DNA of 64,000 bases, taken from positions 81,138 through 145,137 of the forward strand of contig CAWFGC010000010.1 in the NCBI GenBank assembly GCA_963815185.1, read 5' to 3'. This DNA comes from SHZL01 sp963815185. Lineage in GTDB: Bacteria > Pseudomonadota > Gammaproteobacteria > Xanthomonadales > SZUA-36. Positions within the stretch are counted from its first letter, which is position 1. Each line of letters opens with the position of its first letter. The position numbers and the translations under genes are program-made. The notes under the pieces are model-generated. The model was not told where the DNA came from. It saw only the letters and a list, made by a program, of their open reading frames with translations, and did no database searches. This document shows positions 53,696 to 63,417 of this stretch, one piece after another.

Positions 53696-54883
53696 ATGAA
53701 AGTGTTACCGTTAAAACCGAGCGATTTGCTGGTTTATGTCATGGCTGTCGCTTGTGGCGTGGCCGTGGCCAATCTCTATTACGCGCAGCCGCTGCTGCAC
53801 ACGCTGGCGCAGAGCTTCGGCACCTCCGAAGGCACGGCTGGTCTGATTGTCACGATGACGCAGTTGGGCTACGTCATTGGCCTCGTGCTGATTGTGCCTC
53901 TCGGTGACCTGCTCGAACGACGGAGACTGATCACGGTCGTCTCCGCAGGAACAGCAGTGGCGCTTGCAGGCGCTGCCATCTCGCCCGGCATTGGTTCGTT
54001 TCTGCTTGCATGCCTGGCCATCGGCCTGACGGCGGTGGTAGCACAAGTGCTGGTGCCATTTGCCGCGGTCCTGGCCGCGGAAGAGCAGCGTGGCGCCGTC
54101 ATTGGCCGGGTCATGGCAGGCCTGCTGCTGGGTATTCTGCTGGCTCGTACGGTTTCAGGGGTCATTGCTGACTTTTTTGGCTGGCGCGCGGTCTTCGTGC
54201 TAGCGACCATAAGCATGATCGTTCAATCCGCCGTGTTGTGGCGGATGCTGCCGCAGAGCCGAAGTGAGACTCGCCTGTCATATCCGGCCCTGATTGGCTC
54301 GGTGTTTCTTTTGTTTCGTGATGAGCCGTTGCTAAGGCGGCGTATCGTCTACGGGACCTTGGGTTTTGCGGCGTTTAGCGTATTCTGGACAGCACTCGCC
54401 TTTTTGCTCGCGCGACCACCATATGGCTACAGCGACTCCGTCATCGGCCTGTTTGGCTTGCTCGGCGCTGCCGGTGCTCTGAGCGCAAGCTTCGCGGGCC
54501 AGATTCATGACCGTGGCGGCACACGGCTTGGCACCGGAGTATTGCTGGGGCTGATCGCGCTCTCGTTCGCCATCATGGGTGTTTACAGTACGCACCTTGC
54601 CGCCATCATCGTCGGCGTAGTGCTACTGGATATCGGTCAGCAAGGCACCCACATCCTGAACCAGAGCGTCATTTACACGCTGAACCCCGAGGCGCGGAGC
54701 CGAATTACAACGGCGTACATGACCTGTTTTTTCTTCGGAGGTGTTATCGGGTCCGCGTCATCGGGCTATGTATTCGAGCTTGCCGGATGGTCGGGAGTCT
54801 CTTGGCTGGGCGGCATGTTTGGAGGCACCGCGGTTTTATACTGGCTCACAGAGCTCGTGAATAAAGGGGACGGGGCAAATTAA
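53696..54883 (+). CDS. MFS transporter (drug-export type)
   Basis: 395 residues with 12 helices: VACGVAVANLYYAQPLLHTL, GYVIGLVLIVPLGDLLERRR (motif A), LLGILLARTVSGVIADFFGW. Resembles the YgaY/YttB-type MFS group. ATG 53696; the frame runs upstream through the attC without homology. The final residues KGDGAN and stop come from a family-B repeat, so the native end was slightly trimmed. Confidence 0.88.
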   Translation: MKVLPLKPSDLLVYVMAVACGVAVANLYYAQPLLHTLAQSFGTSEGTAGLIVTMTQLGYVIGLVLIVPLGDLLERRRLITVVSAGTAVALAGAAISPGIGSFLLACLAIGLTAVVAQVLVPFAAVLAAEEQRGAVIGRVMAGLLLGILLARTVSGVIADFFGWRAVFVLATISMIVQSAVLWRMLPQSRSETRLSYPALIGSVFLLFRDEPLLRRRIVYGTLGFAAFSVFWTALAFLLARPPYGYSDSVIGLFGLLGAAGALSASFAGQIHDRGGTRLGTGVLLGLIALSFAIMGVYSTHLAAIIVGVVLLDIGQQGTHILNQSVIYTLNPEARSRITTAYMTCFFFGGVIGSASSGYVFELAGWSGVSWLGGMFGGTAVLYWLTELVNKGDGAN

Positions 54884-54907
54884 ATTGAGATAGTGTGCCC
54901 CGTCCCC
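54866..54907. repeat. Family-B palindromic repeat, copy 4
   Basis: GGGGACGGGGCAAATTAAAT ... GTGTGCCCCGTCCCC. It provides the MFS stop codon and could terminate both convergent transcripts. Confidence 0.7.
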
Positions 54908-54933
54908 ATTTTCGGTCGCCATTTTCGAGAGGC

Positions 54934-55692
54934 TCAGGACCAAATCGCCACAATCGCCATGATGATGAAGCCGATCACCGTCATGGCATAGCGCGGAAAG
55001 CGCCGGGTGTTGCCGGCGAACTCTTCCGAGAGAATATCCATAACCGCGATATAGAGAAACGTACCGGCAGCGAGCGCGTCGAAAATACCCTCGAACTTGG
55101 CCTCTCCCGGCCCTTCGATCGCAACCGCCCACCAGGTTCCGAGCAGAATCCCGATCGGAGTCGTGGTGTAGAACATCCACTGCAAGATCCGGGCGCGATT
55201 GGCCGGCGCCTTTTCCCTCTCGAAACTGACAGCGAGGGCCATCGCCGCAGTCGATTTGTGGGCCAGGATCGCAAACAGGATCGCGCCGGCGCTGGCAACC
55301 TGATCCTCCAAGCCCAAAGCTATGCCGGTAATGATGGAGTGTACCGACAGCGTCGCCATCAGAATATAGGGGTAGATCGCGCCCTTGTCTTTTTCACGCT
55401 CAAGCGCCGGGCCGATGACCTTGTCGAGAAGCAGAACGACCAGGAACCCGAATGCGGTCGCCAGCGCGAACAGTGGATAATCGAAATCCTTGAAGTAAAT
55501 ATTGAAGTTGCCGATCGCGTCGGGCAGCATGTGCAGGAAGGCGGCCCCCAAAAACACTCCGCCGGCAAAGGTGTTGGCAAGCGCCGCGGCGTTATGGCTC
55601 GACTTGCCCTGCAAAAGCCTGTTCGCAAACGCTCCCCCCGCAAATCCTGCGAGCAGCACCAAAAACGCGGCAATCAGTTTGAACTCCGTCAC
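54934..55692 (-). CDS. ZIP-family metal transporter
   Basis: 252 residues, eight hydrophobic helices. The metal path motifs are HSIITGIALGLED (helix IV) and HKSTAAMALAVSFE (helix V), the ZIP signature for Zn/Fe/Mn uptake. An early FLHMLPDAIG contributes a further His. Starts at 55692 and is divergent from the 2OG oxygenase. Confidence 0.9.
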   Translation of the reverse strand: MTEFKLIAAFLVLLAGFAGGAFANRLLQGKSSHNAAALANTFAGGVFLGAAFLHMLPDAIGNFNIYFKDFDYPLFALATAFGFLVVLLLDKVIGPALEREKDKGAIYPYILMATLSVHSIITGIALGLEDQVASAGAILFAILAHKSTAAMALAVSFEREKAPANRARILQWMFYTTTPIGILLGTWWAVAIEGPGEAKFEGIFDALAAGTFLYIAVMDILSEEFAGNTRRFPRYAMTVIGFIIMAIVAIWS

Positions 55693-55838
55693 AGGAACGA
55701 GCTTAAGTCAGACCCTGTCCGAATTAAAGTCTTCAACTGGTTTTGGGCCCTCGACGTGATTCTGCAATTGACCGAAAGAATTATGCGGTCACAATAGGGC
55801 GCCGGGGTAAATCCGATAATTGGGGTCAGGATGAGCGC

Positions 55839-56519
55839 ATGGATACTGGAACCATCAGCACCGATCTGGATCAGCAAGGTTGGCACTGCATACGCGCATT
55901 GCTGGACGTTGCGAAATGCGAGGAGCTTATCCGGCTTTACGATGATGAAACCCGCTTCCGCAAGAAGATCGTCATGGCGCAGCATGGTTACGGCTCAGGC
56001 GAATATCAATATTTCGATTATCCGCTGCCGCCGCTGGTAGCGGATTTACGTACCCGGCTCTATCCCCATCTGGCTGCGATTGCCAATACCTGGGGTGAGC
56101 GTTTGGCCATGCGCAGCGACTTTCCTCCTTCGCATGCCGGATACCTAAACCAATGTGCTGAAGCCGGGCAAACCAAAGCCACACCGCTGATGCTGAAATA
56201 CGTGAAGGGCGACTTCAACCGCCTGCACCAGGATCTTTACGGAGAGCACGTTTTCCCCTTGCAACTGACGGTCCTGCTGTCCAAACCGGGTCAGTCCTTT
56301 ACCGGCGGTGAGTTCATCCTTACGGAGCAACGCCCGCGCATGCAGTCGCGCGTGCGTGTGATTCCTCTGGACATCGGTGATGCCGTCATATTTCCGGTTC
56401 GCTACCGCCCCGGGCCGGGGCCACGCGGCTTTCATCGAATCAACATGCGGCACGGTGTCAGCAATCTGAATTCCGGTCAGCGCTTCACCCTGGGAATCAT
56501 TTTTCACGATGCAGCTTGA
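55839..56519 (+). CDS. 2OG-Fe(II) oxygenase (prolyl-4-hydroxylase-like)
   Basis: 226 residues. The iron triad is H130 and D132 (NRLHQDLYGE) and H205 (MRHGVS), and R215 (SGQRFTLGI) binds 2-oxoglutarate. FTGGEFILTEQRP and GDAVIFPVRYRP are typical of this group. Homologs hydroxylate proteins or small molecules; unrelated in sequence to the hydroxylase-like protein at 6.4 kb. ATG 55839 starts the homologous region, preceded by a GGGGTCAGG stretch. Confidence 0.85.
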   Translation: MDTGTISTDLDQQGWHCIRALLDVAKCEELIRLYDDETRFRKKIVMAQHGYGSGEYQYFDYPLPPLVADLRTRLYPHLAAIANTWGERLAMRSDFPPSHAGYLNQCAEAGQTKATPLMLKYVKGDFNRLHQDLYGEHVFPLQLTVLLSKPGQSFTGGEFILTEQRPRMQSRVRVIPLDIGDAVIFPVRYRPGPGPRGFHRINMRHGVSNLNSGQRFTLGIIFHDAA

Positions 56520-56822
56520 ACCAGAAAGTGGAAAACTGGATCGGACACCGTCTTTAGCGCCCGAATGTCGTGGGTATGCAACTTAACCCGCCCCAGCCAC
56601 ACGGCAGCTTGCAGTAGCGGTGATTGTCAATTATTTTGTGCTTGCGGGGACGTTCCCGGCGACGGGGTGGAGCCGTTCGTTAGCGGTTTGTTCGCTGGCG
56701 GGAAGTCGAGCGCGGGTTTCAGTGACACCCCGACTCATCCTTTGGCCCAAAATCAGCAGGATTTGGCTGTTGCCTAATTTCCTGCTGAATAATGGGATGG
56801 TCCATTGAGAATTAACAAGAAA
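56520..56822. other. Intergenic stretch without recognised gene
   Basis: About 300 bases between the 2OG oxygenase and the ABC transporter gene. Small frames exist but show no homology I recognise. It presumably holds the ABC operon promoter. Confidence 0.4.
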
Positions 56823-59204
56823 ATGGCGAGCGAATCGGCTCAGATCGCCGCCCCTGGAGCCAGGATGCATTCTGCCGATACTGCCAGGCCACGCTCGCTT
56901 CCGGATGGCCACCGTCCCCGGCGATGGGTTGCCGGGCTTTTCGGCCGACCACTCATGGCCGCACTCATGGCCGCCAGCTTCCTGCTGCTGGCCGGGTGCG
57001 GTAAAACCGACAATCGGTATGTGCGTTCCGCCGCCGATGCCGAGCAGGCACGTATCGGTGTGATCACTGGCAGCACCTCGGCCCAGTTCGCATACGAGCG
57101 GTTTCCGGATGCGGAAATCCAGGAATACGGCGACTTCACCGACACGCTCGGCGCGCTAAAGGCCGGCCACATCGATGTGACCATCACCGCGATCAACAAC
57201 GCCATTCTGGCGGCGCGCCACAACCCCGACCTGGAAGTCATCGAGGACTCCTTGCGCGACGAAACCACGGCGGTTGCCATCCGCAAGGGCAACACCGCAT
57301 TACTCGACCAGGTCAACGCGATTATCGAAGCGATCAAGGCGGACGGCACTCTGGCCGACATCGACCGGCGTTGGCTGAAGCGCGACCCGGGGCCATACGA
57401 AGAAGTGGACATCCCCGTTCACTCCGACGGCGAGGTACTGCGCGTCGGCGTCAATGCGACGCGTGAGCCCTTTTCCTTCGTTGACCAGAATGGCCGCATC
57501 ACCGGTCACGATGGCGAGCTCGCGCGCGTGATCGCGGACCGCTTGCAGCGCCCGCTGGAATTCGTCGACGTTCGCTGGGACGCGCTGATCCCGGCCCTGC
57601 AGTCCGGCAAGATCGACATGGTGGTCACCGGCATGACGGCCAACGACGAGCGCCGGCAGGCCGTCGACTTCTCGATTCCGTACTACATGAACAAGTTGGT
57701 GTTGCTGGTGCGCAAGCCACCCGCGGGCGCAGTGTCTGCGAAGGATTCAGGCGGGCTGGGGCTTACTTCGGTCGAGGACCTGAAAACGCGCCGTTTGGGT
57801 GTGCTGCAGGGCTCCGCCTTCGATACCTACGCCCAGCAGAATTTCCCTGATGCCGAAATCAGTCAGTACATCGGCTTTGCCGACGTGCTGTTGGCGGTCG
57901 AAACCGGACTGGTGGATGCCGCCTTCACCGACGTCGATGCCCTGCACGAAGCTCAGAAACTGCGCCCGGAGTTCGTCGCCATCGGCGAACCGGTTTTCTA
58001 TTCGGATGTGGCCGCGGGTTTTCGCAAGGACAGCGGCGAGCTGCGCGCGGCCTTCAACGCCTTTCTCGCGCAGATCAAAGCCGACGGCACCCAGGAAGAC
58101 ATGATGCGGCGCTGGACCAGGGAATCGTCCACCGCCATGCCGGACATCCGGTTTACCGGCGACGAGGAACCCCTGCGCGTGGGTAATGCCATCCTCGGCT
58201 TGCCGCAAGTGGCAATACAAGACAACCAACTGGTCGGGCTGGATGTCGAGATGGCAATGCGCTTCGCCCAGTATCTCGGCCGGCGCCCCGAGTGGGCGAC
58301 GGCGGACTGGGCAGCATTGATTCCTTCGCTGGTGAGCGGTAAGACGGACGTGATCATTTCATCGATGTTCGTCACGCCGGAGCGGCAGGAGCGCATCGAC
58401 TTCTCCGAACCTTATTACCGCACCGCGAATTACGCATTTGCCCTGCGTAAGAACGTCGCCGGACAAGGCCCGTCGGCGCCACAGGCCGCAGCCGCGCCGG
58501 AGTCGTTCTGGGCCGGCGTCGCCCGCAGCTTTCACAGCAACATCATTCGTGAAGACCGCTACCTGCTGCTGCTGGACGGTCTCAAGATCACCATGGTGCT
58601 TTCCATCCTGTCCAGCCTGTTCGGCACCCTGCTCGGCGCCCTGATCTGCTTCATGCGCATGTCACCGCGGGCGTGGCTGCAGATTCCGGCGAAAATCTAC
58701 ATCGCCACCCTGCGCGGCATCCCCGTGCTGGTTTTGCTGATGCTGATTTTTTACGTGGTCTTCGCCTCGGTGCAGATCAACCCCGTGCTGGTGGCCGTGA
58801 TTGCATTCGGCCTGAATTTCGCCGCCTACGTGGCCGAGATTTTCCGCGTGGGTATACAGAGTATCGACCGTGGACAGACCGAGGCCGGCATCTCGATGGG
58901 CTTCAGCAAGATCGCCACGTTCCGGCACATCATCCTGCCGCAGACCATCCAACGCATCCTGCCGGTGTACAAGGGTGAGTTCATCTCCATGGTCAAGATG
59001 ACATCCATCGTCGGTTACGTGGCGGTGCAGGACCTCACCAAGGTGTCGGACATCATCCGCAGCCGCACCTTCGATGCCTTCTTCCCGCTGGTCATGGTGG
59101 CGGTACTGTATTTCCTGCTGGCGTACGCGCTGATCCAGGCATTGGAATATATCGAACGCAAGACCGATCCGGTGCGGCGGCGCAGCGCGAGGGCCGGCGC
59201 ATGA
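56823..59204 (+). CDS. Fused ABC amino-acid transporter: binding domains plus permease
   Basis: 793 residues from ATG 56823. Lipobox LLAGC (Cys59), then about 76-195 a second-half SBP_bac_3 lobe (ARIGVITGSTSAQFA, ADIDRRWL); about 205-430 a full SBP_bac_3 domain; about 440-545 a first-half lobe (PLRVGNAILGLPQVAIQDNQ, RIDFSEPYY); about 575-790 a polar amino-acid permease (LLDGLKITMVLSILSSLFGT, EIFRVGIQSIDRGQTEAGIS). The loop EAGISMGFSK contacts the ATPase. Partial lobes flank a complete one, an unusual order. Its stop overlaps the ATPase start (ATGA). Confidence 0.88.
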   Translation: MASESAQIAAPGARMHSADTARPRSLPDGHRPRRWVAGLFGRPLMAALMAASFLLLAGCGKTDNRYVRSAADAEQARIGVITGSTSAQFAYERFPDAEIQEYGDFTDTLGALKAGHIDVTITAINNAILAARHNPDLEVIEDSLRDETTAVAIRKGNTALLDQVNAIIEAIKADGTLADIDRRWLKRDPGPYEEVDIPVHSDGEVLRVGVNATREPFSFVDQNGRITGHDGELARVIADRLQRPLEFVDVRWDALIPALQSGKIDMVVTGMTANDERRQAVDFSIPYYMNKLVLLVRKPPAGAVSAKDSGGLGLTSVEDLKTRRLGVLQGSAFDTYAQQNFPDAEISQYIGFADVLLAVETGLVDAAFTDVDALHEAQKLRPEFVAIGEPVFYSDVAAGFRKDSGELRAAFNAFLAQIKADGTQEDMMRRWTRESSTAMPDIRFTGDEEPLRVGNAILGLPQVAIQDNQLVGLDVEMAMRFAQYLGRRPEWATADWAALIPSLVSGKTDVIISSMFVTPERQERIDFSEPYYRTANYAFALRKNVAGQGPSAPQAAAAPESFWAGVARSFHSNIIREDRYLLLLDGLKITMVLSILSSLFGTLLGALICFMRMSPRAWLQIPAKIYIATLRGIPVLVLLMLIFYVVFASVQINPVLVAVIAFGLNFAAYVAEIFRVGIQSIDRGQTEAGISMGFSKIATFRHIILPQTIQRILPVYKGEFISMVKMTSIVGYVAVQDLTKVSDIIRSRTFDAFFPLVMVAVLYFLLAYALIQALEYIERKTDPVRRRSARAGA

Positions 59205-60313
59205 TCACCGTCCGCAACCTGGTCAAAAAGTTCGGCGATGTCGAAGTACTCAAGGACATCAACACTGAAATCAACAAGGGCGAAGTGATTTCCATCATCG
59301 GCGCCTCCGGCGGCGGCAAGAGCACCTTTCTGCGTTGCCTCAACCTGCTGGAGCGGCCGACCAGCGGTGAGATTATCGTCAACGGCGTCAATTTGCTCGA
59401 TCCGGCCACCGACGTCGCCGCCGTGCGCCAGAACATGAACATGGTGTTCCAGTCCTTCAACCTGTTCGACCACATGACGGCGCTGGAGAACCTCACCCTG
59501 GCCCCGATCAAGCTCAAGGGCATGTCCAGGAAGGCCGCCGAGGAGCGCTGCATGGAACTGCTGCGCACGGTCGGCCTGGCGGAACGCGCCCACTACTTTC
59601 CACAGGAACTGTCCGGCGGGCAGAAGCAGCGGGTGGCGATCGCGCGTTGCATGGCGATGAATCCCGAAATTATTCTGTTCGACGAACCTACCTCGGCCCT
59701 GGACCCCACCATGGTGGCAGAGGTACTGGCGGTGATCCGCAAACTGGCGAAGCAGGGCCTGACGATGCTGATCGTCACGCACGAGATGGACTTCGCGCGC
59801 GACGTGTCCAACCGCGTGTTCTACATGGATGACGGCAGAATTCACGAGGAAGGCCCGCCTGAACAGATTTTTGACAATCCCCAGCAAGAGCGAACCCTGG
59901 CATTTATCCACCACACGCGCACCTGGCGCCACACCTTCCATTCACCGGACGTAGACCCATTCGCCATACACGGCGAAATCCGCGTCTTCGGTGAAAAGCA
60001 GTTCCTGTCGCGACATGCCATTTACAACCTGCAACTGCTCAGCGAAGAACTGCTGCAACAGCTCATGCCACAACTCCGCGAAGGCAAGACCTTCGAATTT
60101 GCGGTGCAATACTCCGAAGAGGAAGGCACGCTGACTGCCTTCCTGACGATGCCGCCGGACACCCCGAATCCGCTCGGGGCCGTCAATGAGAAAAATGCAC
60201 TGAGCATCTCCCTCATCGAGTATCTGGCCGCGGACATCGACTACCAGCAGAACGACGATTGCGCGCGTTTGGTCTTCCAGGTGAACCAGGAACCCCGCAC
60301 TCAGTCCAAATGA
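59201..60313 (+). CDS. ABC transporter ATPase with C-terminal extension
   Basis: 370 residues. Residues 1-245 are a polar amino-acid ABC ATPase (GlnQ/HisP-like): Walker A GASGGGKST, Q-loop NMVFQSFNLF, signature LSGGQKQRVAIAR, Walker B IILFDEPTSALD, switch VTHEM. About 125 extra residues follow (FAIHGEIRVFGEKQ ... LSISLIEYLAADIDYQQN), not part of the usual ATPase and resembling a small GHKL-like or regulatory fold. Coupled to the fused permease gene. Confidence 0.9.
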   Translation: MITVRNLVKKFGDVEVLKDINTEINKGEVISIIGASGGGKSTFLRCLNLLERPTSGEIIVNGVNLLDPATDVAAVRQNMNMVFQSFNLFDHMTALENLTLAPIKLKGMSRKAAEERCMELLRTVGLAERAHYFPQELSGGQKQRVAIARCMAMNPEIILFDEPTSALDPTMVAEVLAVIRKLAKQGLTMLIVTHEMDFARDVSNRVFYMDDGRIHEEGPPEQIFDNPQQERTLAFIHHTRTWRHTFHSPDVDPFAIHGEIRVFGEKQFLSRHAIYNLQLLSEELLQQLMPQLREGKTFEFAVQYSEEEGTLTAFLTMPPDTPNPLGAVNEKNALSISLIEYLAADIDYQQNDDCARLVFQVNQEPRTQSK

Positions 60314-60412
60314 CGGGGAACAACCTGTGGGATTTGTTTCTGTACTGCCCCGGGAACAGGAGTCTGGCTGCAGTAAGGCAGCATTACACATTTCTAAACA
60401 TGGAGAGGTAAG

Positions 60413-60601
60413 GTGCAAAATAAGTACACGCTCGTTTCAGGCATTATCTTCGGTATCGTGGCAGTTTTCCAAGCGATTCGGGCTCTTAACCAATGGGCCG
60501 TGCAAGTCGGGCCCATTTCGGTACCGGTCTGGTTTTCGTGGGTGGCTGTAGTCGTCGCTGGTGGCTTGTGCATTTGGGCGTTCAAGTCACGCCGCCGGTA
60601 G
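60413..60601 (+). CDS. Small two-helix membrane protein
   Basis: 62 residues starting at GTG 60413 behind GGAGAGG. Two hydrophobic helices (TLVSGIIFGIVAVFQAI and VPVWFSWVAVVVAGGLCIWA) and an Arg-rich end (KSRRR). A common type of small inner-membrane protein without known function. Confidence 0.6.
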   Translation: MQNKYTLVSGIIFGIVAVFQAIRALNQWAVQVGPISVPVWFSWVAVVVAGGLCIWAFKSRRR

Positions 60602-60786
60602 CTGCGTTCATTGGAGTTCGAGCCCCATAACTGGCATCTGCCGGAATGATCAGAACTGCAAGCAAGAATTACAGGGTAAAAGTCAGACGCCCGAAAAAAT
60701 CGAATTGCAGTGTAAGAGATCGTAAAATAGGCTGGATGCATTTCGCCATTGCCTGCATCGCCGAATTAAGAATGCAAGGACAAACT

Positions 60787-61782
60787 ATGCAAAAGCGCAG
60801 CTTGGGAAAAGATGGACTGGAGGTATCCTGTCTTGGGTTCGGCTGTATGGGAATGAGCCATGGCCTGGATCCGGCCGGTGACCGAAAGGAGATGATCTCA
60901 CTGGTTCACGCGGCCGTCGAATGTGGCGTTACCTTCTTCGATACTGCCGAGGTCTACGGGCCGTTCACGAACGAGGAACTGGTGGGCGAGGCTCTATCTT
61001 CGGTCCGCGACCAGGTGGTAATCGCCACCAAGTTCGGGTTCAGGCACGATGCCAACGGCGGGCCGAGTCTTGCCGGCCTGGACAGCCGGCCAGAGCACAT
61101 CAAGGAAGTTGCCGAAGCCTCTCTCAAGCGACTCAGGGTTGATACCATTGACCTCTTCTACCAACACCGGGTCGACCCGGAAGTGCCGATCGAAGATGTG
61201 GCCGGGGCAGTAAAGGATCTGATACAGGACGGCAAGGTCAAATACTTCGGTCTCTCCGAGGCAGGAGTACAAACGATCCGCCGCGCCCACGCGGTTCAAC
61301 CGGTGGCTGCAGTTCAGAGCGAATACTCGCTGTGGTGGAGAAGCCCTGAGGAGGACGTGCTGCCGGTGCTCGAGGAACTCGGAATCGGCTTCGTACCCTT
61401 CAGCCCTCTGGGCAAAGGCTTCCTTACGGGAAAAATAGACGAAGACACCAAGTTCGACAGCACAGATTTTCGCAACATTTTGCCTCGATTTAGCCCCGAA
61501 GCGCGAAAAGCGAATCTGGCTCTGGTCGACCTGGTGGCCAGGATCGCGCAGCGCAAGAAGATGACACCGGCTCAAATCGCACTCGCCTGGCTGCTGGCCC
61601 AGAAACCGTGGATCGTGCCAATCCCGGGAACCACCAAGCTGAACCGCCTGCACGAGAACCTCTCTGCTGCGGCGGCCGTACTGACACCCGATGATCTGGG
61701 TGAAATCGATAGCGCGACCTCACAGTTCACGGTGAAAGGAGCCCGGTACCCCGAGCAACTGGGGAAATTGACCAGCCGCTGA
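60787..61782 (+). CDS. Aldo/keto reductase
   Basis: 331 residues. NADPH-dependent (beta/alpha)8 reductase: CLGFGCMGMS, FFDTAEVYG (catalytic Asp and Tyr), VIATKFGF (Lys), FYQHRVDP (His), and the cofactor segment IPGTTKLNRLHENL. Similar to the YajO/AKR13-type reductases of aldehydes or quinoid compounds. ATG 60787; the open frame upstream has no homology. Confidence 0.92.
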   Translation: MQKRSLGKDGLEVSCLGFGCMGMSHGLDPAGDRKEMISLVHAAVECGVTFFDTAEVYGPFTNEELVGEALSSVRDQVVIATKFGFRHDANGGPSLAGLDSRPEHIKEVAEASLKRLRVDTIDLFYQHRVDPEVPIEDVAGAVKDLIQDGKVKYFGLSEAGVQTIRRAHAVQPVAAVQSEYSLWWRSPEEDVLPVLEELGIGFVPFSPLGKGFLTGKIDEDTKFDSTDFRNILPRFSPEARKANLALVDLVARIAQRKKMTPAQIALAWLLAQKPWIVPIPGTTKLNRLHENLSAAAAVLTPDDLGEIDSATSQFTVKGARYPEQLGKLTSR

Positions 61783-61839
61783 GCTGCCAATATTTCAGCT
61801 CAGAGTAAATACCATTTGGAATAGGACGACACTAACCAC

Positions 61840-63417
61840 TCAGAGCGCAATGCCGGCTTCTTGCAGCCGCACGATCAGCGGCGCAAGCTGGGATTCGAAT
61901 CGTCGCCATCGCGCAAGCGCGTGACGATACATGGGCTCACGAACCTGCGCGGCACTCGCCGTTGCGACCGGCGCCTTGTTCCTGTCGAACTCCAGACACG
62001 CCGGCTCCCAGTCAAGTCCGCAATGGGCAATTATCTCTTTGGACACCCGCTCCTGATGGTCGACCAGTTCTTCGTACGAAACATCGAGCACGATCCCGGG
62101 AAACACGGTTTGCCAGTGCCGCATCAGTGCATCGTAGGCAATGTAGTATTCCGCCAGGTCGTCGAGATCGTAGGAAAAAGGGTAGCCTGTGCGAAACAGC
62201 GTGCGGTACATCGCCAGACAACTGTCAACCGGGTGCCGCCTGAGGTGGACGATCGAAGCACCGGGTAATGCCTTCGCGATCAGGCCGATGTAGAGAAAAT
62301 TGGTCAGCGTCTTGTCGATGAAATACGGCGCATTTGAACCATAACTGGCGACGCTTCGAATGTAACTTTGACCGAGCTGATCGGGATCCAGGAGGATGCT
62401 CGTCTCAAGCAGTTGTCCACGGTCGGAAGACTGTCCGACCCGATTCAGCGTCTGTGCCAGGTCGGTGATCTCCCCCATGCTTTCGACCTGACTGTGACTG
62501 CTGATGATGCGATCGACCAGCGTCGTACCGCTTCGCGGCAGACCCAGCACGAATATCGGCCCGCGACGCCCGGGTGCGGCCCTGACATTCTCAGCGTAGT
62601 CACGGTCAAAGAGCTCCGCAATGCGTTTCATCAGCGACACGTCCAACTGCACGTCATACCCCATGCGGCGAGAAATGCTGTCGGCACCGCGCTTCAGATA
62701 ATAGAAACTTCGTGTGTCCTTGCCCAGGTCTTCATACTCCTTGGCGAGTGCGTAGCACAAATCCGTTTCCCCAGCATCGTTGGGCGCCAATTCTTTCAGT
62801 ACCTTCTCAAGCTTGCGGATATGATTTCTATTTACTGTTTGCTTACGCAACGTCGAACGGTTGTGCCACGCTTCGTAATTGCCGGGCATGAGTTTGATGA
62901 CCTTCGAGTACGTGTCCTCAGCCTGCTGCAGGTCGCCCATAAAAATAAACGACGAGGCCAGGTTCTTTAAATATTGCGGGTTGTTGCCATCGAGTTCGAT
63001 AGCGCGAAGGTAACAACGATGCGCGTCATGGTATTTGCCGGCATTCACATAGAGCTGTGCGACATTTTGCAGCAGCCCCGCGTCGTTGCGAGTCATTTGC
63101 TCGGTCAACTCGAGTTGCGCCAGCGCTCGATCGTGATGTCCGCAAAACTGGCAGGCGCCGGCGAACTGAAGTTGCAAACTGACGTTCCGGGGCTCCCGCT
63201 CAAGTGCAGTCTCGACCAGTTGCAGCATGTCCCCGAAGCGGCCCTGCATCTGCCGGGCCTTGCCGAGCAGCAGCAGCGCGTCGTTTGATTCCGGGTACGA
63301 CTTCGAAAAAGCCAGGCAGGCACTCACTGCTTCGTCAACACGCCGCTGACTCAACAGTTGCATGATATTTTGAACAGTAAGCTGGTACTGTGCTGCAGCC
63401 CCGGCGTCAGATTTCAC
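61840..63417 (-). CDS. TPR-repeat sulfotransferase
   Basis: 525 residues. Residues 1-190 are TPR repeats (SNDALLLLGKARQMQGRFGD, YVNAGKYHDAHRCYLRAIEL). The sulfotransferase domain has the 5'-PSB loop FVLGLPRSGTTLVDRIISSH and 3'-PB motif VHLRRHPVDSCLAMYRTLF. Intact paralog of 555-2578. The TPR part probably recruits a protein or peptide acceptor. Convergent with the aldo/keto reductase. Confidence 0.9.
   Translation of the reverse strand: MKSDAGAAAQYQLTVQNIMQLLSQRRVDEAVSACLAFSKSYPESNDALLLLGKARQMQGRFGDMLQLVETALEREPRNVSLQLQFAGACQFCGHHDRALAQLELTEQMTRNDAGLLQNVAQLYVNAGKYHDAHRCYLRAIELDGNNPQYLKNLASSFIFMGDLQQAEDTYSKVIKLMPGNYEAWHNRSTLRKQTVNRNHIRKLEKVLKELAPNDAGETDLCYALAKEYEDLGKDTRSFYYLKRGADSISRRMGYDVQLDVSLMKRIAELFDRDYAENVRAAPGRRGPIFVLGLPRSGTTLVDRIISSHSQVESMGEITDLAQTLNRVGQSSDRGQLLETSILLDPDQLGQSYIRSVASYGSNAPYFIDKTLTNFLYIGLIAKALPGASIVHLRRHPVDSCLAMYRTLFRTGYPFSYDLDDLAEYYIAYDALMRHWQTVFPGIVLDVSYEELVDHQERVSKEIIAHCGLDWEPACLEFDRNKAPVATASAAQVREPMYRHALARWRRFESQLAPLIVRLQEAGIAL

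Noticed and set aside
54895..55797. 300-codon plus-strand frame
   Set aside because: Antisense to the ZIP transporter, whose metal motifs are clear.
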